Shown piece by piece: positions 9,973 to 21,239 of a stretch of 64,000 nucleotides of DNA (positions within the stretch are counted from its first letter, which is position 1; every line of letters begins with the position of its first letter). A program made the translations under genes and the position numbers. Origin of the DNA: Fragilaria crotonensis (lineage: Eukaryota > Bacillariophyta > Fragilariophyceae > Fragilariales > Fragilariaceae); NCBI GenBank assembly GCA_022925895.1, contig JAKSYS010000057.1, positions 88,785-152,784 of the forward strand, given 5' to 3'. Under the pieces are notes generated by a model. The model was not told the DNA's origin, ran no database searches, and saw only the letters and a list, made by a program, of their open reading frames with translations.

Positions 9973-12060
9973 ATGACGGTCGCTGAGGAGATTCCGCATC
10001 TATTTGACTGTTTCCTCGTCAAACTCGACATCGTCAACTGTCCTATGGCAGAAATCCCGCTCGCCGATCTCTTCGATCTTGTCACTTCATCCCTTCTCGA
10101 GAATTACCTTGATATCATCCGTGGGGTGGTTGTGGAAATGCTCGAAGATGCGATGTGGATCGATGAATCGACGAGGGAAAAGATGGTAGATACAGGTTTC
10201 GCGCTTTTCGAAGTTCGAGATGGCCCAGGGTTGATTATCTCCCTACGAGCGGCTGCGTTGCAACGTTACGTTGCACAGTCAATTGCCAATCGGCAAATGC
10301 CAATTTCGACCCTCCGAATCCCGATTATGGTTCGATTCAAGATGACCGCTGTCGAAAAGATAACCCCTCGAGATGCTCCTGTTGCTGTCATTGATATTGT
10401 AGGTGATCCACCCGTCCCACGTTCTGGTCCACCATCGAACGTATCAGAAGGAGAACTGTTGGACCAAGTTTCGGAACTTCCGATCTCGTCCCCGGTCCCC
10501 CAAGTCGACAGTGTCGCTCCTGTTCCATCCAGAAGCAGCAGAACTGGCGCCGAGAATGTGGCACCATCCGTCCAGTTTGCGTCGGAAGATATCGCTACGC
10601 CCCGCGATGAACCTAGGTCAGTCCCCGGCACCGGCCCGGCTAATCGTGGCGACAACGAACCCGCCATCAACACGGGTGCAACATTTCGAGGAAACCCTGT
10701 TGACGTTGAACTTCGAACAACTGGCCATGGCGCCACTGGCACATCCATCCGGCGAGATTATGCTTCATACAGCGACTATCCCGATCGCGAACGCGAGTCT
10801 TCCACTCAGCCTCGTCGTGGACCACTAAGATATGACGAAGAAGCTGAGCGATACGAAGCGATTGATCAAGAGCGTGGACGAACCCCACGCCGTTCGCCTA
10901 CCAAAAATCATCCATACACTGATGAAGTAACTTTTGGTGCTGAGACCTTTAAGGATTACATGACACAATTTCAAAGTACCGACGTAAAGTTTAAGGACTT
11001 TCGGAAGATTACACTCCCAAAGTTTGATTCCAGTAAAAACGATTCTTTCGTCCACTGGTATAAGCTGCTTGTCTCAACATGTCTGCAGTATGGAGTCTGG
11101 TGTCCGCCGTACGAATCGGTTGAGGAGGACAACATTTATGGTGCTTGGTGGAAAAGGTTACCACAATCGGTCAAGGATCAGGAAGCGTTTATGGCACATC
11201 TGCTGTATACGGTGCTAATCCGGCCTGAAACTTTCCCGCCAAACTCTCGAGAGTTGGAAGCTGTCGAAGGGTCCTCCGCCAACGCAGGATACAATGCCAT
11301 ATACAACATCCTCAGAATGCATCATCCTTTGCTTCATTCGGTCCTTTCGATGGCCAATTCGATTCCGATGCACCGCCGAGCCGAATCGTTTAGCCTCTAC
11401 CTTCGTCGTCTCCAAGAATTCTTCGCGCGAGAACGTTTGGCAACACGCACGTATACGGAATCGGAGGCTTTGGATTTAGCTGTTCGCAATCTGTCTGCCG
11501 AATGGCGTTCCGAATTCCGCCGCCTTGTCGAACGCGACAAACGCTCTGGAAATGGAGGCCGCCTTCCCTTCAAGTTGGCTTTGCCCCAGATGGCCACTAC
11601 TTTTGTCGAGTATGCTTCCGAAATCGGTCGGGACCCTCCTGGTTCAAGCCACTCCTCTGCTTCATCGCGGTCCGCCTCCACCACGATCATGCGTCGCCTT
11701 GAGACGGTCGTCGATGACACAGACGATCCCCCCTTTTTGCCCGATGATGATGTGGAATTGATCGTCCGTGCAATTGCACGCAACCAAGAATCCAGTGAAG
11801 TCTGCCTCGGTTGCCAACTGCCCGGTCATACTTTAGTGGATTGCAACCGCTTTGTGGATTACATCGTTGCAGAGTCACTTGCCCAACGCAATCCTACGTT
11901 GCGCACTCAAGTCGCGAATTCCCATTCGCACTTCCGGACCCGCCTCAATGCTGCATCAGCGCGTTCCCGTACAACGTCCACTGCCCCATCACATGGTGCA
12001 CGTGTCCGCAGCCTGCAGGAAAACACCACGGAATCGTCCTCATCTACCTCCTCCAAGTGA
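9973..12060 (+). CDS. gag: Copia-1 Gag with zinc knuckle
   Basis: An intact 695-codon frame starts at the first ATG after the leader. Residues about 120-320 are Pro/Ser/Arg-rich and disordered. Residues about 330-540 form the capsid-like part (FKDFRKITLPKFDSS, followed by a Trp-rich helical region). A CX2CX4HX4C zinc knuckle follows (C611, C614, H619, C624), expected to bind the element RNA. The tail is Ser/Thr-rich. The gene overlaps the start of pol, which lies in the +1 frame, so pol would have to be expressed by frameshifting or from a separate product. Confidence 0.9.
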   Translation: MTVAEEIPHLFDCFLVKLDIVNCPMAEIPLADLFDLVTSSLLENYLDIIRGVVVEMLEDAMWIDESTREKMVDTGFALFEVRDGPGLIISLRAAALQRYVAQSIANRQMPISTLRIPIMVRFKMTAVEKITPRDAPVAVIDIVGDPPVPRSGPPSNVSEGELLDQVSELPISSPVPQVDSVAPVPSRSSRTGAENVAPSVQFASEDIATPRDEPRSVPGTGPANRGDNEPAINTGATFRGNPVDVELRTTGHGATGTSIRRDYASYSDYPDRERESSTQPRRGPLRYDEEAERYEAIDQERGRTPRRSPTKNHPYTDEVTFGAETFKDYMTQFQSTDVKFKDFRKITLPKFDSSKNDSFVHWYKLLVSTCLQYGVWCPPYESVEEDNIYGAWWKRLPQSVKDQEAFMAHLLYTVLIRPETFPPNSRELEAVEGSSANAGYNAIYNILRMHHPLLHSVLSMANSIPMHRRAESFSLYLRRLQEFFARERLATRTYTESEALDLAVRNLSAEWRSEFRRLVERDKRSGNGGRLPFKLALPQMATTFVEYASEIGRDPPGSSHSSASSRSASTTIMRRLETVVDDTDDPPFLPDDDVELIVRAIARNQESSEVCLGCQLPGHTLVDCNRFVDYIVAESLAQRNPTLRTQVANSHSHFRTRLNAASARSRTTSTAPSHGARVRSLQENTTESSSSTSSK

Positions 12061-12895
12061 GCCCGCTGTCGCTGAGGAGGCGGACTCGATGGATCATGGC
12101 TATCGCCAACATGCCATCCAACTTGTCGGTGACACAGGCGACGATGATTTCGAATCCTGCTTTGGTCCCATCAGTATCCGGTCTATCGAACTCCTTGGCG
12201 TTGATGCTTCTTGTCCATCGTCCGCGGAGATGGTGCCTGTTCCAGCACCCGCGCCAATCCCTGACCCTTTTGTCCTACGTCGTCTTGCAGAAACATACGA
12301 TGTTACAACGTCTGCATCCTTCGCGCATGCTGACAATGGATCGATGGCCAACACTGTCCATGATGCGACCCTTTTGTTTGCCTATCGACTCCTCAAGGAT
12401 TCCAAAGTCCGCCTCCTTGATGCTGGCGATCACGCTCATCATCCTCTCGGCGTTGGTTTCCTCTGTGTGCCCACCACGAATCGTGGAATTGCCGGAGCCC
12501 CCACATCCGTATTCATTCGGACGTATCACACTCCCACGATCCCCGGGATCATCATCTCGCACTCGGCTGTTTCTAAACAGCTCGGCACATCTGGATATCA
12601 CATGTCAAGTCACACGGATTCGGCTGGTTTCATTCACTTCCCTCATCGCCTCCGTCGATGCCAAGATGTCTACGTCACTCTTCAGCCTACCTCTCAGCGC
12701 GGTGGTTTGACGTTCACTGAAGCTCTCATCCTGCCGACGGCTGCCCAACATGCGGCGTCCATCGTCCCGTCGTCGCTTCGTGTCCTCCGTTTGTGCTCTG
12801 ACCACCAGTCCGGGCCGCCGGCAACCATCGTCGACCCTACTGACGGCATGTATTGCCAAGCCTGCCAGCTTCCACCCTTGTTGGATTTTCGGTAG
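11852..12895 (+). pseudogene. Copia-1 pol, protease segment
   Basis: This is the first part of pol, in the +1 frame relative to gag and overlapping its 3' end. It has no ATG of its own at the 5' end. The motif LLDAGDHAHH near 12414 is the likely aspartic-protease active site (D-A/S-G type), followed by conserved-looking IPGIIISHSAVSKQL. The frame ends at 12895, and the next pol segment is open in another frame from about 12853. Confidence 0.75.
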
Positions 12896-14009
12896 GCCCG
12901 TTGCCAGGTTTACCCACTGACAACAACGGGCCTGAACCACATGGGTGCGGGGTGATTGCCGAAGACACTCATCCTGTCTCATCGCCTCCGCTGGAACCTG
13001 CGGCATTGTCGGATCCGATTGTCCTCCCATCGGATCCAACTGTGGCAGATGGCTCTCCGCCATCACCATTGACCAATCGTGACGTCTGCGAGGATATTGG
13101 CGCTGATTCCCCTATTGATCTGCTCGTCCGTTCCTTGCCCAGAGCTGCTTTGCGAATGCTCTGGCATCAACGTTTGGGGCACCTCAACTTCCGGCGTCTG
13201 TCGACCATGCACCGCTTTGTGAAGGGAATGCCGGAATTCCAAATTCCAAATGAGATTGAATCCTGTCCCATCTGTCTGGCTGCCAAGCTTCGGAAACGGC
13301 CAGCTGGAACCGACACAACAATGCATTCCACCATATGCAACCAAGGAATTTCCATCGACTTCGGCTTCATGGTACAGCGCAGTCGGAATACCAAGCGACA
13401 ACACAATCTGATTGGTTTGAACGGTGAAACATGCTATGCGCTGATCACTGACCATTTCAGTGGCCGTCTCTACGGTCGTGCATTCGCCACAAAAGCTCCT
13501 CCAGTCGACTGGGTTAACAATTGGCTTGCCAATAATGCCCTGACTGTCCAAACAAGTATGTCCGCATGGATGGAGGTGGCGAGTTGGGAAAGAGTCGTGA
13601 TATTCGCCAAGCGTTCACGAATTTCGGATACACTGTCGAGGTTACTGGTCCTGACTCCTCGAATCAGAACGGCCCCGGTGAGCGACCTCACCAGACCATT
13701 GGCGACGCGCTAAGATCTATGTTGTCCGGCGCCAATCTCCAAGCGAACTTCTGGCCGTACGCTTTCTATCATTATCTTCGGTTGTACAATTTTGTCCCAC
13801 ATGGGACTCGTCCGACCAGCCCCTATGAAATGTGCGGCTCCACTTTGCCGAATTTGTCCAAATTGCGCACTTTGGATGCCGAGTCCATGTTCGGCCAACG
13901 ACTGCGCGCTGCGGAAAGGCCATACCCAATTCGCGCCTCGGCATTTTTCTTGGGTATTCACGGTCTCTCAAAATCCTATACTACTATGATTTGGAGAGCT
14001 CCCTGGTAA
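12853..14009 (+). pseudogene. Copia-1 pol, integrase segment in two frames
   Basis: The GAG-pre-integrase zinc domain is present (WHQRLGHLN ... CPICLAAK, HHCC type), then the integrase core: first Asp in SIDFGF and second Asp in LITDHFSGR. Near 13555 the frame must change to reach RMDGGGELG and NGPGERPHQ, which carries the catalytic Glu. The change needs one base, next to the AAACAAG run. A second one-base change is needed near 13950 at a T5 run to continue into the RT segment. Apart from these two indels the integrase is complete. Confidence 0.8.
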
Positions 14010-16393
14010 AAACGGCAACACACGCCCGGTTTGATGAGGGCATGAATGATCTTGTTGACAAACCGCCACCGAACGTTCAGATTCTTCGACAACTCAATAA
14101 CGACGACTCTCCTTCCCCGGACAACGTCGATATGTCTCCTCTTGATCTTACGGTTTCGGATGACCCCTTCGATCGCCTCGACGAATTGAATCCGGCAATC
14201 ATTTGCGATCACCCAAATCTTGGATTTGAAGTCTCCGAATGCCATATCCGGAAACGTGGCTATGTTTCCAATATCATCGCACATTCTTCTGCATCTCGGA
14301 TCAAAAACGTCCGTCGGAAGTACATCGGTGCATTTATCGTCTCCATCAACGATCAACCTGTCTTCACGGCCCAATCTGCCATCGATGCCCTTGCTGTCGT
14401 CGCCTCCTCTGACGCCGAAAACTTTCGTATTGTCTTTGCTCCCGACCGCTACATTCCCGTAACCGATCGGTCTACTGAGTCTCCGTTGCACTTATCCGTC
14501 GACCAGCTCCGAGTAGTCAACCAGATACTATCAGAGTCTGCTCCTTCCACTTCAACCTTGGGTACGTTTCCTTTGGATGGTGACCTTTCATCCGCTAAGG
14601 CTTGCCCGCCGCTTGTCGTACGATCCCTCAACACGACAACGCACGGTACTGTCGCAGAACAGGCTCTCGGTAGTTTCACCCGCCGTAAACTAAAAGGGCT
14701 CTCAAATTGGAATGACTGGCAGCAGACAGAGTTCAAACAGCTGGACGCTATGGCGAAACAAGAGATGTATGGAACTCCGTGTCTCCCACCAAAAGATGCG
14801 ATCATTTTGCGTCAGCACTGGGATTATTCCTACAAGGCTGACGGCACCCGCAAGGCTCGCAACTGCTGTGACGGATCTCCTCGAGCGGCACCAATGCTCA
14901 AGTTGGCGAATACATATTCATCATGCATCGAGCAACCGTGTATGCGGATGTTCTTTGCTTTATGTGCCTACGAGGGCTACGTTGCTCTGAAAGTTGATGC
15001 AACCAATGCTTATGCCAACTCGCCGCCACCGGGACAGCCAACCTTCGTCTACATCGACGATCAATATGCCGATTGGTACGAAGCTCGTTACGGCACCAAA
15101 TTGTCTCGGGATATGGTGCTGCCAGTCCAACATGCCCTCCAAGGTCATCCTGAGTCCGGCGCCCTTTGGGAGGGATTCGTCAACAAGGTTATTGCACGTC
15201 ATGGCTTCAAGTCTACTACCCATGAACGCAGCATCTACCACGGCGTCTACAAAGGCCATCGGATGCTCATTTGCCGGCAGGTCGATGATCTTGCCATTGG
15301 TTGCATTGACCCTGATGCTACTCGTGATCTTGTGAATACAATCTGTCGGGAAGATGGTATTGATCTCCGCGATGAAGGTCTCCTTGCATCATTTAATGGT
15401 GTCGACGTGGAGCAAACCGACCGATATATCAAGATTACTTGCGAATCTTATATTGATAAACTCCTCGCTCATTACGGATGGTCTGCCGCAGGAACTCGTG
15501 ACACTGACATGAAACCCATCGAGCCACTCGCGTCCTCTACGCTCCAACAGATGTTCGTTGAGTACGAATCTGCTCCTGCCAACGGTAGTCCTGAACATGC
15601 GCTGGTGGAGTCGGCTGCTGGTTTCTCCTATCGCAGCGTCCTTGGAGCTTTAATCTATGCTTATGTGGTCGCGCGTCCCGATATCGGCTACGCGGTTACA
15701 ACCTTGGCTCGCTTCTCCGATCGACCAACTAAAATCCATTACGATGCCCTCCGCCGAGTTGCGCGTTATCTACGAATGACTAAATCCTGGGGTCTCATTT
15801 ATTGGCGCCGCACTCTTCTTCCTGGTCTCCCAGCTGGTACCTTCCAACCACTTGCTTCCGATCCTTCCCTTCCATCCTTCCCGGAACCCGCGCACCCTAC
15901 TCTTCTCGCAGGCTATGTTGACGCTGCTCACGCTACGGATCTCATCACGCGGCGCTCTATCACTGGTTTGGTTTTATGTTCTGTGGTGGCCCCATCGCAC
16001 AAATCAAAGATCCAACCAACTGTGTCCACCAGCTCTACTGAGGCTGAATTCCTAGCTGCCGTTCATGCCGCAAAGATTGCCAAGTACCTCCGCTCCATTC
16101 TCTCCGAGTTGGGCTATGCACAGCCTGGTCCTACTACGCTCTACGAGGACAACGCCGCTGCCATCCTCATGATCAATGCCAGCCGACCTACTCCGCGATC
16201 GCGTCACATTGATATTCAACATTTCGCGATCCAAGAGTGGAAAGCTAACCGAGAAATTTTGCTTGAACATATTCCTGGCATCATCAACTCCGCCGATTCC
16301 CTCACCAAATCTCTTGGTTCTACGCTCCATCACCGTCATGTGCGCCGTTTGATGGGGCATTACGGCGCACCCTGGACACCTCCTGTCCCTTGA
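13832..16393 (+). pseudogene. Copia-1 pol, reverse transcriptase and RNase H segment
   Basis: This long 3' pol frame reads YYYDLESSLVKTATHARF at the end of the integrase, then the RT with VDATNAYA (first catalytic Asp, near 14993) and QVDDLAIG near 15279, the equivalent of YVDD. RNase H follows with YVDAAHATD, SSTEAEF, LYEDNAAAI and SRHIDI. It ends in TGA at 16391-16393, 60 bp before the polypurine tract. The catalytic residues of RT and RNase H are intact, so the element would be enzymatically complete were it not for the upstream frame breaks. Confidence 0.9.
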
Positions 16394-16453
16394 CCTACCT
16401 ACGATTGCGTCGCTGCACTTCTGTTACTCATTGTCACCTTCTACGATTCTGAC

Positions 16454-16463
16454 AATGGGGGAG
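16454..16463 (+). promoter_or_regulatory. Polypurine tract of Copia-1
   Basis: AATGGGGGAG lies just before the 3' LTR (two bases from its TG start), the usual place for the primer of plus-strand DNA synthesis. Confidence 0.8.
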
Positions 16464-16465
16464 TG

Positions 16466-16931
16466 TGTTCGTGCATATCTCCAGACTATATATCTACTAG
16501 TCCACCTAGCTGACTACGGTACCGTCGTCTATCCGTACCGTCATCCGATACTCACCGCGTGGTCGCGTCGCTCCTGTCTCCTATCTAGTGACCCACGTAT
16601 ACTGGCTACCAAATGTAGTCTTAAAGCGGAGTACCTCTTGGACTCCGCTCACAACTTCTAAAACTTAGCTTATTCTATTTCTTCTACTGCACTCTTGCCG
16701 GTCTCGGATCGTAAGGGTAACGAGGACCAGATATAGCTTTGTCAACCGCCACCAAACACTCCGATCTCACAAAGGTAAACTCGCCCTGCTCGTGACATCT
16801 CATTATCGAACTGCGCCTCCCTGTTTCGCATCGACATCGACAACGAGGGCGCCCGGTCGCTGCCCTGCGTTTAATCCTGCTCCCCAGCGAGCGCGGTACC
16901 AAGGTAGGGCCTTGGAAGGTTTGGTCTCACA
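16466..16931 (+). repeat. 3' LTR of Copia-1
   Basis: Same sequence as 9296-9762 with no substitution. It lacks one GT in the GTGT run and has one additional C in a C run. It ends CACA at 16931, where unique flanking DNA starts (TGATAGAGTTGG). Confidence 0.95.
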
Positions 16932-17400
16932 TGATAGAGTTGGCCACTCTACGATCAAACGCGGAATGATTGCGATGTTTGGCTCATGTTTAATTATGAT
17001 TTTGATTTACAGTGGTGAAAACAAACCTACGAATACTACTGTGCCGGACCTGTTATATTATTGACATAGGAGCACGGTACCTGATACCTAGAAAAGTGAA
17101 TTCAACAGCAGGTATGACGCGTTTGAGATTGGATCAGAAATTAGTCCTAAAGATGTAACAATGGCGAGACCAAAGTTGTGTAATCCACAAAAAGGAACGA
17201 CATAATGATTCTCGAACATAAAAGAATATGATGTAAAACACGTAGTGCATCTCGCGTCAGCATAATATCATGATGGTTTGGAGTACCCGCTCCGATATCA
17301 TTTTGACACCACTGCACAGTCAACAAACGACTCTTGCTTATCCTCAGTTTCCTCCTCGACAGATGGAGGCGTGCTCGGTGCGATGTGCATCGCAACGTCA
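16932..17400. other. 3' flank of gene A, no supported gene
   Basis: No coding frame is supported. The stretch 17220-17320 (GTGCATC...GTCAGCAATAT...ACTCCG) resembles the 3' flank of gene C at 36298-36375, so the duplicated block around the A/B/C genes extends past the coding region. Confidence 0.5.
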
Positions 17401-19002
17401 TTACTTCTGCTTCCTGGCAGCAGCCAAATCCAAGTCCTCATACTTGTCATAGCAGTCCTTTAGTGCCCCAAAGGCCGCAGGGTTACCGTTGGCAAAAGGA
17501 TTATGGAATTTACCAATTTCTTCCATGTTGTTCTTGAAAAGTTTCATAAAGTCCACATACGTCGTCGTTTCCTTCATCATAGTTTCAAAGTTACACATGC
17601 ACTTCCAGGAAGAACGATCACCACAAGTAATGCGGAGGAAGGAATCCGAGAACTTGTAAGCGCCCTGTTGATTACCATCAGATTTTCCGAACATAAGTTT
17701 TTCGTACAATTCTTCAGCGGAAATTTCGGCTAACTCGTTCTCAGTAGGGCGATAGTGACGTTCATGCTTCGGGACCTTGATCAGATCCCATTCCTTAGCA
17801 AATCTCTCGTAATCGTCACTCTTCTTGAAAGAATCAAGCTTGGGAAGCAAAAATTGACGGAGCGGATCCCTTCCAAAATCCTTCACGTCCTTCAGGAGAC
17901 GAGGTGGAGCACATCCGCTGTCAAACCTCATTTGCTCCATCTCCTTTTGTGCATTCTCATGCGCCTTTCGCGCCACCTTTTCCGTTCGGACCACCTCCTC
18001 CTTCCACATTTTCTCGGATTTGGTTTTCTCTTTATCCGACAACTGCCGAGGCTTATCCGATGCTGAATCCCAGTACTGACCAAGCAAATTTTGTAGAGCC
18101 TCTAGTTTTTCTCGATTGTCTTTGGCAAAAGGATTATGGTATTTACCAATTTCTTCCATGTTGTTCTTGAAAAGTTTCATAAAGTCCACATACGTCGTCG
18201 TTTCCTTCATCATAGTTTCAAAGTTACACATGCACTTCCAGGAAGAACGATCACCACAAGTAATGCGGAGGAAGGAATCCGAGAACTTGTAAGCGCCCTG
18301 TTGATTACCTTCAGATTTTCCGAACATAAGTTTTTCGTACAATTCTTCAGCGGAAATTTCGGCTAACTCGTTCTCAGTAGGGCGATAGTGACGTTCATGC
18401 TTCGGGACCTTGATCAGATCCCATTCCTTAGCAAATCTCTCGTAATCGTCACTCTTCTTGAAAGAATCAAGCTTGGGAAGCAAAAATTGACGGAGCGGAT
18501 CCCTTCCAAAATCCTTCACGTCATGAATCAGCTCGAGCGGAGCTCGATGGCTGTGAACGCTCATCGCACTCTCGCCCTGGTCCTTCTTCGGGCTCTTTGG
18601 AGAAACATCCTTTCTTTCCTTCTTAGTCGCATCCTTGCCTTCTTTTTCCTGCTTCGGGGCGTCGTTTCTGCTCCTGTCCTTCTTCTCAGTCTCCTTCTCT
18701 GTCTTCTCTTTCGTATCTGTCTCTTTTTTGGTCTTCTCTTTTTTCTCAGTCTCCTTTTTGGCCTTCTCTTTTTTCTCAGTCGCCTCGCCCTTCTTGGGAG
18801 TCTTTGAGGCATCTGCCACCTCGCCTCTCTTCGGACTCTTGGACTTTGTTCTCTTTTCCACTCCACCCGCGCCTTCGCTTAAAGTAAGCCCTTCCATTTG
18901 TCTGGAAACATCCTTCTCACGAGTATCACGGTTTCGATGGTCCGACAATACGAATCTTTCAGCGCGTTCGTCGTCAGGCTGCCACGCGTTTCGCTTGTCC
19001 AT
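17401..19002 (-). CDS. Gene A: KSP-rich protein with two copies of an unknown ~135-residue domain
   Basis: The 533-residue protein starts at the ATG at 19002. It opens with a charged segment ending MEGLTLSEG, a motif shared with gene B, then a low-complexity Lys/Glu/Pro region with KSPK/TPKK repeats to about residue 150. Domain copy 1 covers about 159-290 and copy 2 about 370-500. Both run from VKDFGRDPLRQFLLPKLDSF through WDLIKVPK, ELYEKLMFGKS, SWKCMCNFETMMKE to FMKLFKNNMEEIG and PFA. A Lys/Glu-rich, probably coiled-coil linker (SDKEKTKSEKMWKEEVVRTE) joins them. The tail reads KDLDLAAARKQK. No signal peptide or membrane segment is seen. I do not recognise the domain. The two copies differ by about two residues, so they are recent or homogenised. 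Genes B and C are paralogs. Confidence 0.85.
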   Translation of the reverse strand: MDKRNAWQPDDERAERFVLSDHRNRDTREKDVSRQMEGLTLSEGAGGVEKRTKSKSPKRGEVADASKTPKKGEATEKKEKAKKETEKKEKTKKETDTKEKTEKETEKKDRSRNDAPKQEKEGKDATKKERKDVSPKSPKKDQGESAMSVHSHRAPLELIHDVKDFGRDPLRQFLLPKLDSFKKSDDYERFAKEWDLIKVPKHERHYRPTENELAEISAEELYEKLMFGKSEGNQQGAYKFSDSFLRITCGDRSSWKCMCNFETMMKETTTYVDFMKLFKNNMEEIGKYHNPFAKDNREKLEALQNLLGQYWDSASDKPRQLSDKEKTKSEKMWKEEVVRTEKVARKAHENAQKEMEQMRFDSGCAPPRLLKDVKDFGRDPLRQFLLPKLDSFKKSDDYERFAKEWDLIKVPKHERHYRPTENELAEISAEELYEKLMFGKSDGNQQGAYKFSDSFLRITCGDRSSWKCMCNFETMMKETTTYVDFMKLFKNNMEEIGKFHNPFANGNPAAFGALKDCYDKYEDLDLAAARKQK

Positions 19003-19160
19003 GTTTAATTGATTGCGGGTTCAGGAGGCGTGCGTATAGTTCTTCAATCTGTTTTTGTGTGCAAAGTGACTTCTATGTTGGAAGGCGGTAGATGTTATAC
19101 TGTAGAGTATTGTGCAAAGCTAACCTTGGTATCTCATCCACCCAGCGAAATGAGAATATC

Positions 19161-19180
19161 TTTCAATCTTACGCAATTGC
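19161..19180 (-). promoter_or_regulatory. Upstream element shared with genes B and C (copy A)
   Basis: CAATCTTACGCAATTG lies about 160-180 bp upstream of the gene A start codon. Genes B and C carry the same core at a comparable distance, while surrounding DNA is diverged. It is probably a promoter element of the family. Confidence 0.55.
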
Positions 19181-19864
19181 GACAACACACATTTATAGCG
19201 ATACCTACTATTAGGAAACTACACATGTTTGAAGGACGTATATACACGCGTGTGGCTATAGGCACACAACGAAGAAACATTTAATCGGATTGTCATAGTC
19301 CTCATCCAAAAGATCCATCTGCAAAACGCCGCAGCGGACTTCAACTTTCTTATCTAGAGAGGCTCTCCTCTTAATAGGAGAGTAGAATAGTAATTATTGA
19401 CTGCGACGTGAGGCCTCTGTATGTGCTCTCTAGTAGTAGCCATTAGTGTAATGGATAGTGGAGAACTGCCGAGAACTCCAGTGCTGTGAGAACATATCTT
19501 CGAGTAAATAGAGAAGCACCTTTGAAATTGATACACTTAATAAAGGTCCGAAAAATTCAATGGCAGTCTATTGCCTTACCGGTAGCTCTTATAGTGAGAT
19601 CAGCAGATCCGCAATTTTTTTGGTTCTATGTACCGTACTATCATACTACTACCTACTAGAGTACTGGCACTCTTTAAATCCTATTGTGATCAAAAGACAT
19701 ATCATAACGATACTGCTACACAAGCAAAAGATGTAGTACTGTGATTATATCTACTGTCCTGCAGGATCTCCAGCACTCAGAACTGCAAGAGTAGCGCACA
19801 TGTCAATGGACAACGGACACTTCTCTCGCGCTGTCTGTCCCGCAAGGGAATGATAATGATGAAA

Positions 19865-21239
19865 CTCTCATCGTCCTCTCGGATGATTAGAATCTCAAGA
19901 GAGGACTTGAAGATCTTGTCAAGGACAGCATAAAGCAGCACACTGTGGCGTTGAATGATATGAAGGAGAAGGGTTTTCCGTGGAGGTGGGGATCCCAAAC
20001 GTGTTTCTGAAAGACGACGATGCCAAGGCGAGTCCCGACAGGTTGTGCAGACTTGAAGAGGGCAAATGACAAGGAGCCTTTCAAGACAAGACGCGCAATC
20101 ATTCGCATAATAAACATCCCCTCGGGATGCAAGGGTGGTGGAGCGACTCATTTGAAAACGAAACGACCAGCACGAGGGCCGCGGTTGATTACAATTGAGA
20201 AATCATTCCTCAATACAGCCCTGACCTTCATTTCGATTTAGAAGCAACGCCACATGAGAGTGGTCATTGTGATCTGCCTTATCAGTGGAGGGCTTGCCTT
20301 TTGTTCAAGGCTGTCACTAACGCTCGATAGGATGATCAGGTTACAAGCGACGACTTGGCAGAGGCACTACTCTGTCGCCGACCAAAGAACAGTCGTTGTG
20401 CAAGAAAACCATCAGATAGAGTCAATCGTTACAATCGAATACCAAGATGTGGCAATGGACAAGAACGACTAGATACCATGACTGCCTGGCATACATGCCT
20501 GACATTTTAATCAGGGACCCTCTTGTGACGATGAATGCTGCGCTCTTGAAAGGAGTCGATATAAGCGAGCATAAATCTAGATTAGAAAGTCTGCAGCAGC
20601 CGCAGTGATGGGAGGTGCATTCTCGAAAATGTGCGCATGTGAGGCGCATGGGATTGGTTGACTCTTTGGATGTTTTGTACAATGTAGATGAATCCTGACA
20701 AAAACTAAGGTATTGGAGAATGATGCATGTGCGGAGCAGGCAGACAACGGTAGGACTCCGGCCCACAGCAGTCCAAAGCTACGGTCATGGGGTCTAGCTC
20801 GGTCTTGGAAAACCAGATGACGACGCCGGTATCCACTTCCATTACCGATGATGAATGAGCGTGCTCAACTGGAAAGACTTATGACGACGTTGTTAAGAAA
20901 TATGACCACGGATGTGATGGAGTTGGTCGCGAAAGACGTGAGGGAATGAGTCAACAATCAAATGGAGGATGATTGCGATGCTAAGGTGATTGATATTTGG
21001 TTCAAAGATTTGGATTCCTGTGCTTAAAGCTTCCCAATACAAACACCAATACGCCGAAACTGATGTTTGCGTTTGGTCACCGGACAGAATACGATTCAGC
21101 TGGTACTCCGACTACGGTACTACCAGTAGATCCTGTCAGGCAGTCTCACTGCCTCGAAGCGACTAGCCCTCAGAATGAACGTTCTCAGCAAATCTTGTCA
21201 TTAATTAACGAAAGGAACGCAGCATTTATGAAACGATGA
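19865..21239 (+). pseudogene. Gene X, decayed copy 1
   Basis: Broken protein-like stretches occur in changing frames. NLKRGLEDLVKDSIKQH near 19888 and RAQLERLMTTLLRNM near 20857 look like coiled coil; a Val/Ile-rich stretch lies at 20254-20300 and a Glu/Asn-rich end at 21150-21239. DNA similar to 19870-20470 recurs at 25440-26080 and, in part, at 35800-36000. Marker words are GAGTGGTCA.TGTGATCT and GTGGCAATGGACAAGAA. Stops and indels are frequent in every copy, so no intact gene exists here. The original function is unknown. It lies between genes A and B. Confidence 0.5.

Larger units (their letters stand above)
9296..16931 (+). mobile_element. Ty1/Copia LTR retrotransposon (Copia-1), young copy
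   Basis: Two LTRs of 467 and 466 bp flank a leader with primer binding site, a gag gene, a pol region in the Copia order PR-INT-RT-RNaseH, and a polypurine tract. The order integrase before RT and the sequence style fit the diatom CoDi Copia lineages. The LTRs show no substitution between them, only a 2-nt and a 1-nt indel, so insertion is very recent. I find no perfect 5-bp target duplication: AATAG lies to the left, TGATAG to the right. Confidence 0.95.

Noticed and set aside
9291-16937. Target duplication of Copia-1 (AATAG / TGATAG)
   Set aside because: The flanks share only ATAG at shifted positions, so not an exact 5-bp duplication.
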